A stretch of DNA of 64,000 bases, from positions 22,856,058 through 22,920,057 of the forward strand of contig NC_051074.1 in the NCBI RefSeq assembly GCF_004664715.2, written 5' to 3'. This stretch comes from Peromyscus leucopus (Eukaryota; Chordata; Mammalia; Rodentia; Cricetidae). Under the pieces are notes generated by a model. The model made no database searches and was not told where the DNA came from. It saw only the letters and a program-made list of their open reading frames with translations. Numbering within the stretch: position 1 is the stretch's first letter; each line of letters starts with the position of its first letter. The position numbers and the translations under genes were made by a program. This document shows positions 12,598-24,773 of this stretch, piece after piece.

Positions 12598-12840
12598 CCT
12601 ACCTATCTATCTATCTTCACTTCATTTGTTCCATCCATTAATCCATTCATCCATCCACCCACCCACCCACCCACCCACTCACCCACCCATCCACCTACCC
12701 ATTCACCCTCTAATATATCTACTGATTATTCAAGATAACTGAGAACAGGTCAACTCAGAAGACTGTACCAAATATTCACAGTAGCATTATTCTTAACTGG
12801 AACTACCCCAAATGTTCATCAACACATGAATGGATAAACA
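12342..12840 (+). mobile_element. L1 fragment split by a microsatellite
   Basis: Left part reads tcctcaacatcattagctgg and tcaatcaaaacaatattc; right part (12765-12840) reads cagtagcattattcttaact and acacatgaatggataaac. These follow the order of the 3' part of L1 ORF2. A TATC/CCAC repeat tract lies between them. Confidence 0.7.
12541..12712 (+). repeat. Compound microsatellite, (TATC)n then (CCAC)n-like
   Basis: Roughly 18 TATC units to about 12616, a short spacer, then degenerate ccatccacccaccc units to about 12712. The long tyrosine/isoleucine/proline-like frame across it is an artefact. Confidence 0.95.
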
Positions 12841-12861
12841 TTTCAATAAAGATTTTAAAAA

Positions 12862-12930
12862 GGAGGCTGGAGAGATGTTTTAGACTGTGCAAGGATATGA
12901 ATAGCCTTCTAATTGTCACCAAGTCTGTCT
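12862..12930 (+). mobile_element. B3 SINE head fragment
   Basis: gaggctggagagatgtttta resembles the head of a B3 SINE; the rest is lost. Confidence 0.4.
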
Positions 12931-13711
12931 CAGACTGGACGGATGCCTGGAATTTCAAAAGAAAGTGAAGGATTTCAAATTTGAAACTCATTTTTATTTG
13001 AAGGCATGCTTATTGGTAGAATGAGAGCTTTTGTATTTAATCCAAATGGAGCCAAGTATTTAACAGAAAAGCTTTTTATTGATGTGCATGGGGTGGGGGT
13101 GACTTCTATTTAAGACTCTCCAATAATTAAAAATATGCAGTTTAGACAGCTGCTGGTCCTACTTGGATTTCACTTGCTTCATTTCTAAAATGATGTTGGA
13201 TTTAAGTCAATTTCTAATGTATAGCATCTGAATAATATATAATATGGTAGTAATCACTCATTCTGGGCTGAAGAAATCAATAGAAGATTATGTTGAAACA
13301 AAGTATACATAGTATTAAGAAGTAAGTTCCCAGGAAACACGACTCCAGACTCTGGGCTTTGACTGCTCATCACAACCAGAAGCTGAACCAGGCTTCAGCT
13401 GGTTCAAGCCTGAGGAAATGCTACCAATCCTGTCCTCTCTGCCTTCAAAGTGTTTCCTATGACATCACCCTTTCTCAGCATCAGCACAGCTGTATGGGTG
13501 GATGTTTTACTGCATGATAGTTTACATTTGAAAATATTTATGTAGGTTCAAGAATGAAGAAAGGAAACAAGAAATCAACCTAAAATTGAATGGGATATAT
13601 TCAAATTATGTTGATTTGAAGGACATCTTGATTGGAAAAAAAAAGCAAACTTTTAAAATGCCTTGGAAGAGACATGGTAAGTGAAGGTATTGTAGAAGAA
13701 GCACCTTACAT

Positions 13712-13922
13712 GGGGCTGACGAAATGACTCAATGACTCAGTGGATGAAGGCACCTGCCACCAAGCTGACAGAGCTCCACACCAGGGATTTATGTAATGCA
13801 ACAATAGCATCAGCTCCTACCAGTTTTCATCGGAAATGCACATGCACACCATGGCACATGTGAACCAACACATACAGTCACGTAGATACATGCAAAAATC
13901 AATAAATGATGTAATAAAAAAG
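13712..13922 (+). mobile_element. B2/B3-type SINE, diverged (sense)
   Basis: ggggctgacgaaatgactca and gaaggcacctgccaccaag at the head, then accaacacatacagtc and a tail aataaatgatgtaataaaaa. Degraded. Confidence 0.6.
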
Positions 13923-15239
13923 AATGTTTGAAGTGGACCCATCCAAAAAAAATTAAGGCTTAGAACAGGAAAAATACAGTTGGCTTTTTTTTTTTTTAAA
14001 TCAAGAAGACTTAATAGAGAAAATAAAATGTCGAATGAATTTAGGTTGAAGATTTGCTTTAGATATTCTAGAATTCTGGATTTTATGGAAGTAGCCATAT
14101 CACCTATGCTGTCCAGTGATACTGCTAATGATGATCAAAAGATAATTTCCATGCACTTCCTATTACTAAACATTTCAATAAACATGTGATTCCAGAACAA
14201 AATGATGTTGGGTAAACTAGAGTCACAAGAACTGTTGCTTTTCTCTTCAAACTTGGTATTGTTTGACAATTATTCTGTTTGTCTTTCTTCTCCCCATCTT
14301 CTTTGAAGTGGGTTTTTGTTTGGTTGGTTATTGAGAAAATGTAATTTGCAATAATAGTTCTTTTCTAATTAGCTGAATGCTGCTGAGCTACAAAACAATA
14401 GGTTTTTATTTGCAAATAACACAAGGCTTAATTCCTGAGACTAGTGAGATAATTTAAATAAACAAACATCCAAAATTAGCGAGTCTGACATTTTGACAGG
14501 ATTCCAAAGAATTCCTAACTTGGTTCTCACTTTGAAACTCCAAAGGAGTTGGGCAACTTCTTTTCTCTGCCAGTCATATCTGGTCTTGATGAAATGGCTA
14601 CATTGAGTCCTGTTGACTCAACAACAGTGTTAGTTAAAACAGGAATTATGTGTTTATCAGTAACATTCTCTCATGTCATGCAAGGACTGATTTTGTATTT
14701 TTGGACGTTATCGTGGGGCATGATTATTGCTACAGATGAAAAATAATGGTTTATTCTTAAAGGCGGTTTATACAAAAGTAAATGATAACATATTATAATA
14801 ATATGTTACAGCATACAAACGAAATTTATAGCACGCTCTCTAGACGTCAAGCAACACCACAGAGAAGGGGTGGGAAGACTGTAAGAGCCAGAAGTCAGGG
14901 AGATCTTCCGGGCAAGCCACAGGCATGTGATCACAGGCTCATGCAGGTGGAACTCTGGCTCTGGTGGGTCTGTGATGGATTTGATTGGAACGATGAGAAC
15001 AAATGCCATGTAAAGATGTTCAGATAGTAGTTTGTGGAACTGATGTAATATCTCAATCCAACATGATAATGAAAATGTTAAGAACTACTTAGAATACTAT
15101 AGAATTTCCATATAGAAAAGTGCCACTTATTAGTCAAAATAAGATTTGGAGAGTAAGCACTGACTATGGGCCTAGCACTAAATAGAAGCCCATGCCATCT
15201 CCTCTAAAGATTGGGGAACATTCCAGAAGGGGTCAGGAG

Positions 15240-15672
15240 GATAAGGTCAGGGGTCATACAATAGCACCGTCTGGACTCACAGAACTATTGCAATCATTAA
15301 TTCAAAGTTGTAGTTCCCTATAGCAGACCCACACAAGACGAGCTCAATACTCAGTCAAAGAAGGCAGGGGGGGATAGAGCTATATACACTCTCAGAATGA
15401 AAGATTCCTGGAGAGGAGAAATTGCTATCTTTAGTTATATGTCCAGGGCTGAGGCCACCAGGCTCCAATGGACATCTAAACACAAGGTCCCACAGATTGC
15501 CCTGGTTAATCTCAGTGGATCATGGAATAAAACAAATTGAGATAGATGTGAGGGAGAGAACTGTGAGGGACCGTGGAGGGTGGACAGAGTGACAGGGCTG
15601 TGGGAGATGAGAATGGTCAATACAAATTGTGTCTACGTGTGACACTGTGAAACTGAATTATATAAAAAACGA
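15240..15672 (+). mobile_element. Probable L1 3' UTR fragment
   Basis: tcaaagttgtagttccctat, ttgccctggttaatctcagtg, ggtggacagagtgacag and the ending gaaactgaattatataaaa are in the order of an old rodent L1 3' region. It lies only 180 bp 5' (plus-strand sense) of the FN3-2 exon donor. Confidence 0.5.
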
Positions 15673-15852
15673 GAAACCTCGGTCTCTGTCCCTTCTCTCC
15701 TAATTAGTGCTTCGGAGTAGGGGCACAGACATATTAAGCTCCACGAAGGCGACCTGCCACCTGTTTTCAACATGCAGCTCTAAAAGTCAAAGACACCAAA
15801 GTTGTTTTGGAAGAACATATTTCACATAGACATATCAGTTAAAAGCACTCAC

Positions 15853-16161
15853 GGTCTTCATCCGTCTGTACAATGAGTTCCTGACTTTCCTTGCGCCCCT
15901 CGGGGTTCATGAGGATGAGCTTCACGCTGACATTGGTGTACGGGGACAGGTTGGTGATTGTATGCTGAGGGTGTGAATTATCCGTATCCCAGCTCACTTC
16001 TTCTCGCACCTGCTCCTGTCCTCCCACCTGGTAACAGTAGTGCACCGTGAGATTATAACTATGGCAACGAGTTACATTGTATCCAAATGGCTCCCAGCGG
16101 ATGGTGATTTGTCGAGACTTGACCTCTACAACTTCCAGTTTTCTCGGGCCACGCATGGGAT
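15853..16161 (-). CDS. Ptprm: Ptprm internal exon encoding fibronectin type III repeat 2 (probably exon 8)
   Basis: Receptor-type protein tyrosine phosphatase mu is a homophilic cell-adhesion receptor with MAM, Ig and four FN3 domains outside the cell and two phosphatase domains inside. This 309-nt exon encodes about 103 residues, starting DPMRGPRKLEVVEV and ending IVQTDED, which I recognise as PTPRM. FN3 hallmarks are visible: the B-strand Trp (ITIRWEP) and the late motif NLSPYTNVSV. Sequons lie at exon residues 29 (NVT), 37 (NLT) and 77 (NVS); 71 (NLS followed by Pro) is a poor one. The acceptor is a pyrimidine-rich stretch ending aaaatag at 16162 and the donor is a strong gtgagt at 15852. 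It begins two bases into a codon and ends one base into the next, so it is a symmetric phase 1-1 exon encoding one domain. The exon number is inferred from the conserved structure of this phosphatase subfamily. Paralogues Ptprk and Ptprt are less likely because the residues match mu. Confidence 0.95.
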
Positions 16162-16840
16162 CTATTTTGAAAGAGTAGAAAGACACATGGGAAAAGAATT
16201 AACAAGGTGGAGTCTGTACATCAGAGAAACTTAAAACACATGCAAGAAATATGTGTATTTTGAATAATATGAATTAAAACATATAAAGAAAGAGTAAGCT
16301 TGCTTTGGAAATGATGGCACTAAGACAAACCATACAACCATTATTGAATACACCATGAGCCCCGCCATGTTGCAAGGGTGGCCCTTTCAGGGTTAGGCAA
16401 AGACTAAGCTAGAATGCTCTGCTTTGCTAGAGCTATGGTTCATTGATAATTTCAAGTTTTATTTTCCTTAAGTGTGGTTGCCATAGTGAATGCAAGAGAA
16501 TGACAATTGGTAAGGAAATTAGAAACTTAAGAAATGATAGGATTCACTAGGTATTTAAAACAATTTGATGAACTGGATGCTTCCATCCCCAATGCATAAA
16601 TCTAAGTTCTGTGTCTTGATGACTTAGTCAGAGTCAAGGCTAGACTGTGGCACTATGATTCTGATGGGACAAGGAAACAGTGCTTCAGGATATTAATGAT
16701 TTCTAAACATGATGGAAGAATGCTATGTGTAACAGCAATCCCGTGTGTTTCATTTTGAGACAGGGTACTAGGAAGACATCTCCTCCTTTACTTCCTAACC
16801 TGTGCGGGAAGAGGCCCTGGGCACAGTCTCCTGTTCAGTT

Positions 16841-16928
16841 CTCCATGGATACCGTTGAAATTAATAAAGATTCAATTCAAAACTCTCTATGGGTACCATC
16901 AAAATTAATAAAGATTCAATTTGAACAG
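16841..16928 (+). repeat. Two-unit tandem duplication, period 44
   Basis: Units start ctccatggatacc and ctctatgggtacc and both contain attaataaagattcaatt. About six differences; older than the 63178 pair. Confidence 0.8.
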
Positions 16929-18071
16929 GAGAAATTTCTTAATAAGGAGAAGTGATAGTTCATCCACTGATGTGACATCTCTACAAGCTGTAAGGAAAAC
17001 TCACCAAACAAGCGCCAGGGCAAGGGTCTGTTTCTGTCTTTACAGGAAAACAGAAATACAAGAAGTCAAAAGACCTTGGACAACTAGCCCATCGAAAGAA
17101 GGGAAAGCTATCCAAAAAAAAAAAAAAAAATTACCAAGCAAAGAAAAATCTGACCTAATGGTACAAATACTCTAATTGGGGTAAAAGCTCACTACCTAAA
17201 CATCATTATCTTTTTACTTCTCAAAAAAGTTGAAGTCCTAGTCAAAGCTGGCTTTAGAGTTGGAGTTTGGCTCTCTCCTTCTCTAAGTCTAAGTATGTTG
17301 TTAAAAGAAAAAACCTAAGAGTTTTTGTCTCGTATCGTAAGAGTCACCTGGTGTGGGACAGAAGAAAACCAAAAATGTAGGGACTATTGTCACAATTCTC
17401 TTTCTATTCACACTTATGTTCAACTCTTTGGAACCTTCTTTAGATACATTACTATCTTAAAATTTAAACTTTCTGTCTTGATATTAATAATGTTTAAGTT
17501 TTCCACAGCGAACAGTAAATTTTTCTAACTGCCATTTCTAAAGTCTCCAGAAAGATGATTGGGCCCCAAAACAATGATTCTACCTGGTTTACAACAATGC
17601 CAACGAGCTGAAAAACACCACACAAAGATTGACTTTGGACTGCAAACTGTTCCGGACAGTTCCAAGGTGGCTAGCTGAGATGGTCCCCCATCTTACACCT
17701 CTAGTCATAACTTCAGATAAGCTTTACCCATTACTCTGAGACTGGTTACAAATGTTACAGCTAGTCTTCATGAGACTTAACCATTGTTCTAATTTTTACA
17801 GGATCCCACAGGGAGACCTTTGCCCCCGGACAGCAGGAAGAAAATCTAAGAAATTGACACCCCCCTCTCCCAACAGGCTTTTGTTTTCTCAGGGTTATGG
17901 ATAATTATCAGCTGTTAGGAGTTGGACATAAATTGTTATAGGGTTGGGGACAGAACAATAAAGTTAGACTCAGGAATCTCATTTGGAGTAGAAAAAAGGG
18001 GGATAGGTAGAATAGGAAATAAAGCAGATGATTGTATTCACTTGTAAACTAAATTAGCAACTTTCAGTTTT

Positions 18072-18430
18072 AGATAATTTGCATTAGCATGGATTTTTGT
18101 ATATATTTACAAATGTAACATTATTTTTCTATTCCTATTTAAGATAATTTGTATATTGATACAAAGTCAAAACTATATTTGTCATATTGGATATATGTCC
18201 CTACTTCTGTTTAAAATATTTTTGTATGATACAAATGTAAAATTATATTTGACATACTGTATGTCATATTGTATGACTGTATGCATGTTCTACTTCTGTT
18301 TAGGATATTTTGTAGATTGATTCAAATTAAGGATATTTTTGCCATGTTGCACTGTACATTTCTACCTCTAAGATATTTTTGTATATTGTCCAAACTCAAG
18401 GTCATTGTCCTTATACTGTACATCTGTTTA
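18072..18430 (+). repeat. Degenerate tandem array, five units of about 60-90 bp
   Basis: Units start at about 18072, 18142, 18214, 18303 and 18371 (lengths about 70, 72, 89, 68 and 60). Each begins like agatattttgtat followed by ttgatacaaa and ends like ctacttctgttta. Divergence between units is high, so the array is old. It lies within the ERV-like remnant. Confidence 0.75.
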
Positions 18431-19598
18431 CAGACTGTTTAATTTTATTATGTGAAACCTTAGTCTTTAAGCTATGTAGGTTGATAAGAGTTACAGGTTA
18501 ATAGTCACCCATGCTTGTTAAACTTATAGTCATGTTAGTTAGGTTTTCTAGATAAACAGAGATATATTTCAGATGGATAGATAATCTTCAAACACTTCAT
18601 AAATCTATGGGAGATAGAATTTGAATGTTTTAATAACTTAGAATTCTGTTGACATGAGACATTATTGCTCCTAGCAGCACAGATCTACTCCTGAAAGGAT
18701 GATGGGCATCAAAGACACTCCACATGGAGTTTGTGTTCTTCTTGGTAAATATGTCCTGTAGGGCAAAGTACTGCACCATGCCTTGACTGCTGACAGTAAG
18801 CATACTGTCTAATCTGTACAAGCAGGACACAAGGAAAAGCGACTGCTGAACCTTGCCAAGATAGGGTAGGGCAGTCTTTCAAATTTTCCTGCTTCTGAAA
18901 ATGATCTGTAAGATATTCTAGCCTAGGCTATTACATTTTTCATGCACTAAGCTTCAATACATGCAATTTCTCTCTCACTGTGACTTGAGAGCTTAAAGAA
19001 AAAAAAAACTTACATTTTGCAACACTGCAAACTTTAAATGGGTTACTTAGTGGCCATCAAGCAGAAGCAGCCAACCTCACCTCAATGACAAACCAGCTTT
19101 AGGTGCTATATTGTCTTTAGAAAGTGTTAGGACAATTAAAAAAAAGATATTCTAGCCTATAGCCAATAGAGGATGATGCCCCAACAATGCAGAGAAACAA
19201 TGGGTGACTATTCAGGCAGTCAGCTGGTCTATCATTTCTTGCATACTTTGGAAGTTGCTTGCTTGCACTTCCTGCTTACTCAGGTAATATTTTCCCCCCC
19301 TCAGGTCTTTGATGGGGTTGAAGACTAGATAGCTATAGTTACAATCCTCTCGTATCTTAACTAAGAACATATTAGGTATTAGAGTTAGATTCTTCAGGAT
19401 GGGACAGCTATTGGAGTAATCTCTGTAATTTGCTATTTACCTATGTTCTGGACATTTCCTATGTTTCTTACTTGATGTTCTTGTTGATTGTAGTTCCACT
19501 TTTGTTTATGTTATTATGCTTTTATCTCCTGGACAATACTTGATAATTGTTTATATTGTATATAGTTTTGTATTAGGTTTAGAACCCTTTTATTTAGA

Positions 19599-19613
19599 CA
19601 AAAAAGGGGAAGT
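19599..19613 (+). other. Polypurine tract-like motif before LTR-like segment
   Basis: acaaaaaaggggaag lies immediately before tgctgtgggtattc. This is the arrangement of a retroviral plus-strand primer and the first bases of U3. Confidence 0.5.
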
Positions 19614-20091
19614 GCTGTGGGTATTCATTCTGTTCAACCAATGACCTTTGGGCTATCTAGCCTGATGGGAGTGGCCCTTTCTGGATACATGACTGGTTAA
19701 AACTGAGGAGGAGGTGCTTTGGTACTCTCTTGGGTGGTCTGAAACAGGACGGTGGGTTCCCATCACCCTTAGGTGGAGTAGAGGATGACAACAGCTGAAT
19801 GAGTGGAGGTGTTTATTTTGTTCCATATCTGTGAGTGCATTATCCCCATTTTATAACTTAGTAAATTCCCGAGATCCTTTAACAGACTCTCATGGCTTGG
19901 CATAACAACCACCCTCACTGGAGGGAGCCAGAAATGTATGTGTCTGAAGATGGCAACTTCCCTGTGTGGAGACCAAGGACAAGAAGACCACAACAGCCCC
20001 AGGTAACCAAGTGGCATTCGTATGGAACATTCCTTATGGATGAACTATTTTTTAAAATATTTAAATTATAAGAATTATAAACCAACTTTTA

Positions 20092-20451
20092 TGGTGTGGA
20101 TATTGCTCTGTATAAATAAAATGCTGATTGGACAGTAGCCAGGTAGGAAGTATAAGCGGGACAAGGAGAGAGGAGAATTCTGGGAAGTGGAAGGCTGCAC
20201 AGAGAGACACTGCCAACCACCATGATGAGAAGCAGATGTTAAGATACCGGTAAGCCACGAGCTATGTGGCAACTTATTGATTAATAGAAATGGGTTGATT
20301 TAAGATATAAGAACAGTTAGCAAGAAGCCTGCCATGGCCATACAGTTTATAAGAAATATAAGTCTCTGTGTGTTTACTTGGTTGGGTCTGGCAGATGAGA
20401 GAGATTTGTCCTGACTGTGGGCCAGGCAGGACCAGGAAAACTCCAGCTACA
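20092..20451 (+). mobile_element. Solo LTR, family A copy 2, perfect 6-bp target duplication
   Basis: Begins TGGTGTGG and ends CTACA, flanked by identical CTTTTA (20086-20091 and 20452-20457). Internally it shares the taagatataaga, gcaagaagcctgccatgg and tctctgtgtgtttac segments with the copy at 6217. The intact duplication defines both ends and shows a simple solo-LTR state. It sits just beyond the ERV-like body at 17.2-20.0 kb. Confidence 0.85.
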
Positions 20452-21284
20452 CTTTTAAAAATTACAGATGTTAGGAAAATATCATCAATAAGATACTTAG
20501 AAATAACACTGAGGCTTCTTCCGGATTAGTAACTTTTTCTAATGTGAAGGAAATGTTGCATTTTATTTGATGCTTCATCACTCAGATGTTTATGGAACCT
20601 TTCAAGAAACCCAAGATCTCTTACAATGAGCAGGCATCTCTTCATCATCTTCCTGCTCTATTACGTCTCCACAAGAACTGTCCTAAAGTGCTTTCCCAAG
20701 GTTTCCATCACTGCACTAAATGACCGATTGCCTAGATATTAAATAAGCAGTGTAGTTCTAATTTGATCTGAATGGAAAACTATTATGCAGTACATATTTC
20801 ATGCCTTACCTAAGAAAATACACAAAGCCTCAGGATTATAAAGGTAAGTGGTTTTTTGTTTGTTTGTTTGTGGGTTGTTTTTTTTTTTTTTTTTTTGTCT
20901 TCTACTGGTAAAGTTTTCACAGAATGAATGCTTTCCTTTGTTAGTGCCCTGTAGAACTGCAGCAAGGCAAAATGAAGTTTCAAGCTTTTCATTCATCTGC
21001 CAAGAAAACTGGTACACTAGTGGAAATCAAACATCTCCATGACCAAGTATCTAAAAGCAGTATTGTCATGAGAGTCATAATTGACAGTCAATAGGTGTGT
21101 TGCCCCAGCTCCTGGATGAGGAGGCTGGTCCTCACTGCTCAGCCTCATCAAGTTCCAGATCAATCCAATACAAAGCTATTGTATTCAAGCATCTCAATAG
21201 AGTGGACTCTCCCTGATTAAGGATATCTCTCACACTCCTGAAAGGAGCAACACCTAGAAGTATATGAGCAGAACAGATTGGATT

Positions 21285-21475
21285 CAGTCATTAAAACATT
21301 ATTATTGTTATTAAAAACAGTAACAGCAAAAGATGACATGGGGATGGGAAGATGTGGGGAAGTAGGAATGTACTGGAAGGAGTTAGAGGGAGGAGTTGAG
21401 AGTCAATATGATCAAAATGCAGAATTCTCTGAATGAAATCTTGAAAAAACTCCAATAAAAATATTTTTAAAAAGA
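21285..21475 (+). mobile_element. L1 3' end fragment
   Basis: gatgacatggggatgggaag, ggaaggagttagagggagga, caatatgatcaaaatgcag and a final ctccaataaaaata are typical of rodent L1 3' UTRs ending in an A-rich tail. Confidence 0.65.
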
Positions 21476-21479
21476 ACTC

Positions 21480-24220
21480 TCCCCTTGTAACTTTTTAACT
21501 TCATGTTGAAACAAAAGCAGGCACACATTATAGAGAAACTGCATTTAGAACTTTGGTCCTTTCCCAGGGTACCTATTTGCAGAGCAATCAAGCAAAGCTT
21601 CCAGTCAACTCAGTGACCAGAAGGAGAGTCCACAGCTACTCCATAGGGTACTGTCGCTAATGTGTGGTGCTCGGCAGGTTAGATGGATTCAGAGTTGCAG
21701 CTTATGGAGAAGCAATTCTATCAGAAGTCACGACACATCTATTTCCTTGTACACTCTCTGTAGGCTTTTATCAGTGGTGTGTAGCTCTGTTGTATCTACA
21801 GAGATGTTGACACCATTGTGGCAAGGTCAATGCCAATGGAGGTAACTTTGAACCCTATCTACAGGGCATCATTATAAAAGTCACCTTGACTCTAATTCCC
21901 AGCCACTTCTCTTACTGGTTAAAAACTAGAGACAGAGTTTGAATCAACAAATTAATGACTGAATGGTCTACTGTTGTGGGATACTCTCCTTTTCTCTTGC
22001 TAGGGCCCAGAGGCAAAGTTAAGTAAGGTGAGGTAGTTAATCAATCAATCAATCAATCAAACAAACATAAAACAACCAACCAAACAAAAATACTAACACA
22101 TCAGCAGCTGTAAGAGGATCTAAGTATTAGAATATACACCTGATGATCCAAGGGCAATCTCCAAACCAAAAACCATATGCAAATTTAAACTGAACAGGAA
22201 CAACGAATATTAAAGGACAGATACACCCCAGAATGTGAATGGCATCCCGTGTGCTGTCAAGCACCTGTGAAAGCTTTCTCTCCTTAATGACATTGTGGCT
22301 AGGTCAAGTCCAGTGACTGAGCCTTTGGCAATTCATCCCCAGTAACCTTCTTTCTCTTTTCTCCCTCCAGTCTGTAAAATTTAATCTGAACCAGCCATGC
22401 TTTAAAAAGGCTTGCATCTTAAGTTAGCATTTTATGACACCTTCAGTTTCAAAGTTTCTGCAGAAATATTTGCTAACTGTGAACAAGCTGTTCCAAGGGG
22501 ACACTGAAACCAGTGAGTTACACTGATGATCACTCAAGACTCGGAAGGGCATCATTGGAGAAACGGATCACACAGTAGCAACTCCATAACCAGGAATGTG
22601 GGGCTTCAGCAAGGCTAATTGGAACATATACTGCATTCCTGAGAGTACAGTAGAAATAGCACCCGCACCCACCAAGTTCCCTCAGCATGCCATTAGTGCC
22701 ATTCTATGGGAGTAATATAGATCTCCTCCAGTTAGATAACAGGGTAATAAACGATATACCCAAGACCAGTAGTTACAGGATATTTGCTCCTCATTCCTCT
22801 CGAATCCCAAAGACAGGGCTGAGAACAGGAATCGATTCGGAGGCCATTTCTCTTTGCACTCCAACCCTCAGGACTCACGGACACACCCTGCCTTCTTGAG
22901 AGGGGCATCGTGATGATCCCCATTGGTGTGAAGCATGGGGCCAGCTCTTCGATGAGGAGATCATTGGCTCAAGATGAGCCAACCAGAGAGGCGTCCCGGT
23001 GAGCACCAAGGCAGCCACTGCAGGAAACTTAGGAAGCTCAGGTGACTCCCACACTGGCCCAGGGCATTTTTCATTTCCTTCTTTTTCTAGCAGATTGAGC
23101 CCGGCTTCCAGCAGAGAAGCCTGACAGTTACATTCCTGACCCAAGGGACCAGCAAGCCCAGTTCTAGCCTCCAGCTCTTAGTATCCTATTTAATCAGCCA
23201 CCCTGCCTCCTTCTCCCTCATCCCCTTCTCTCCGAATAAGGGCAGAAGCTGACTGATAGGATCAATTTCCATCGCAGGCTCAATTCGCAGCTCATTTCTC
23301 TGGAACTCTGCACTTTACCTCCTATTACTTCTGCCGTGCTTTTTCAGAAACTCAATTTCAGAACCGGTGAGAGATATTTGGGTGTAATTTTAGGATCCTG
23401 TCATCGATAATCAAAAACATAGATTACAACCAACGCTCCCGCTAACAGGTTTCGCTTTCCTACCTCTTCGTGAACCACACAGGGGTCTATTACAAGACCA
23501 GGAATAACACCGGCATGTAGGGACAGCCCCCTTAGGACCTCCAGCTCTTTGGTTTCTACTCATGAGTCTCACAAAGGAGAGCAACCAACATAATAAAGCT
23601 GCCGCTTCATTTACTTCACTATTCAGCTAAATCAGAGCAAAGTCCCCATTAGCCCCTGCTACTTTGGCCCTACCCTGCGGTTCAGTATTCCTAAGCAGCC
23701 ACGATTCCAGGCCCATGGCACAGTCTGCAAGTGGCATGGCCATGGTTCTGGGACCAAAGTACTTTAAAGTGTAAAATGCATCTTTACCAGACAAGCTGAA
23801 AATTCTGAAATAAATTAACTTGACACTCCCCTATGGACATCTGTATCCTGGGATGCAATTTTGCAATGTGATGCATTCAAGCTTGTTTTATACTTACTTT
23901 ATACTCAGAACAATCTTTTCTGCTAGAATTTTTTTTTTTTTTTTTACTAACAGATGCTACATCAATACCTGCTACAGTTCATCACAATTAGAACCGTGGA
24001 ACACCGGGAGAGCACCTGTGGGCTCGAGAGGCAGGAAGAGCCTCCGTTCATGGTCAGCCTGCACTGCATGGCATGATCAAGTCCTCAAAAATGAACGAGA
24101 AAATCAAGCATCAGGGAGAAGACATGCTCCTGAAGTGACGTTTTTAAAAGCGTATGAACATCCCACATAAAGGAAGACTAATTCCGTTTTCTAAGGAACA
24201 AACGGAGCTTCAAAGGTCCT
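21480..24220. other. Intron interval, mostly unique sequence
   Basis: One simple repeat at 22038 and a t-run at 23931. Short open frames at 22687-23144 and 23820-24170 lack splice context or protein resemblance. Nothing else recognised. Confidence 0.45.
22038..22090 (+). repeat. (TCAA)n/(ACAA)n simple repeat
   Basis: Five tcaa units grading into acaaacataaaacaacc-type A/C-rich sequence. Confidence 0.9.
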
Positions 24221-24230
24221 AGTTTTAGGT

Positions 24231-24362
24231 CCAGCCTGGGCATGCAGGCCTGCAATTTCAGCTGCCTGGGAGGCTGGGGTAAGAGGGATCTCAAGTTCAA
24301 GATCTTTTAGGGATCCAGGATGAGTTCAAGGCCAGCCTGAGCAAGCTCACAGGGGGTAATGG
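24231..24362 (+). mobile_element. B1/B4-like SINE (sense)
   Basis: cagcctgggcatgcaggcct, gctgcctgggaggctggggt and ttcaaggccagcctgagcaa. Diverged. Confidence 0.6.
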
Positions 24363-24623
24363 TAGAGACTGAAGAACTCAACAGCAGGAACAGCTGTCTG
24401 CAGGAATAAATGGGTGAAAGTGCACACGGGCTCAAATATTTTGTTCGATTCCTTGGCTCAGCTGGGGCATTGTGCCAATGTCCAGCATTTGATTGGTAAG
24501 GGTGACTAGTCTAATGCCCGGGTGGCTGTCCGTGTGTCAGTCACTTTGGCCATTCTCATTTCAACTGCAACAGAGAGTTGGGATTTTTTACTCATATTTA
24601 TGAGACACTTGAAGAATTACCTT

Positions 24624-24690
24624 ACATAGCAATATGATTAGGATGTACATAGCAATATGATTATTACATAGGAATATGATTAGGATGTAC
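24624..24690 (+). repeat. Three imperfect tandem units of 19-25 bp
   Basis: acatagcaatatgattagga (24624), acatagcaatatgattatt (24647) and acataggaatatgattagga (24666). Confidence 0.85.
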
Positions 24691-24773
24691 CCTTCTGCTG
24701 GGAACAGAGGCTTTCTTAGACAAAGGACTAAACAATGCCTAAGAACTTCCAATATCAGCCCACAAGCGAAGCC

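Larger units (their letters stand above)
11911..15852 (-). other. Ptprm: Ptprm intron between the FN3-2 exon and first FN3-3 exon (3.9 kb)
   Basis: Bounded by the gtgagt donor at 15852 and the cttcttcag acceptor at 11911. It contains an L1 3'-end fragment, a compound microsatellite inside an L1 piece, and B1 and B3-like SINEs, all listed separately. The remainder looks like unique AT-rich intron. Confidence 0.9.
17200..20050 (+). mobile_element. Endogenous-retrovirus-like remnant (non-coding body plus 3' LTR-like end)
   Basis: Repeat-like sequence without coding capacity; no gag, pol or env frame is visible. Its 3' part carries a polypurine tract (acaaaaaaggggaag, about 19599-19613) followed by a TG-starting segment (tgctgtgggtattc) that reads like the start of a 3' LTR. 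A degenerate tandem array lies at 18072-18430. Both outer limits are approximate. The assignment rests on the tract/LTR arrangement and general resemblance, so it is tentative. Confidence 0.45.

Noticed and set aside
12410..12742. 110-residue frame with Tyr-Leu-Ser-Ile repeats
   Set aside because: Translation of the TATC and CCAC microsatellite within an L1 fragment, not a gene.
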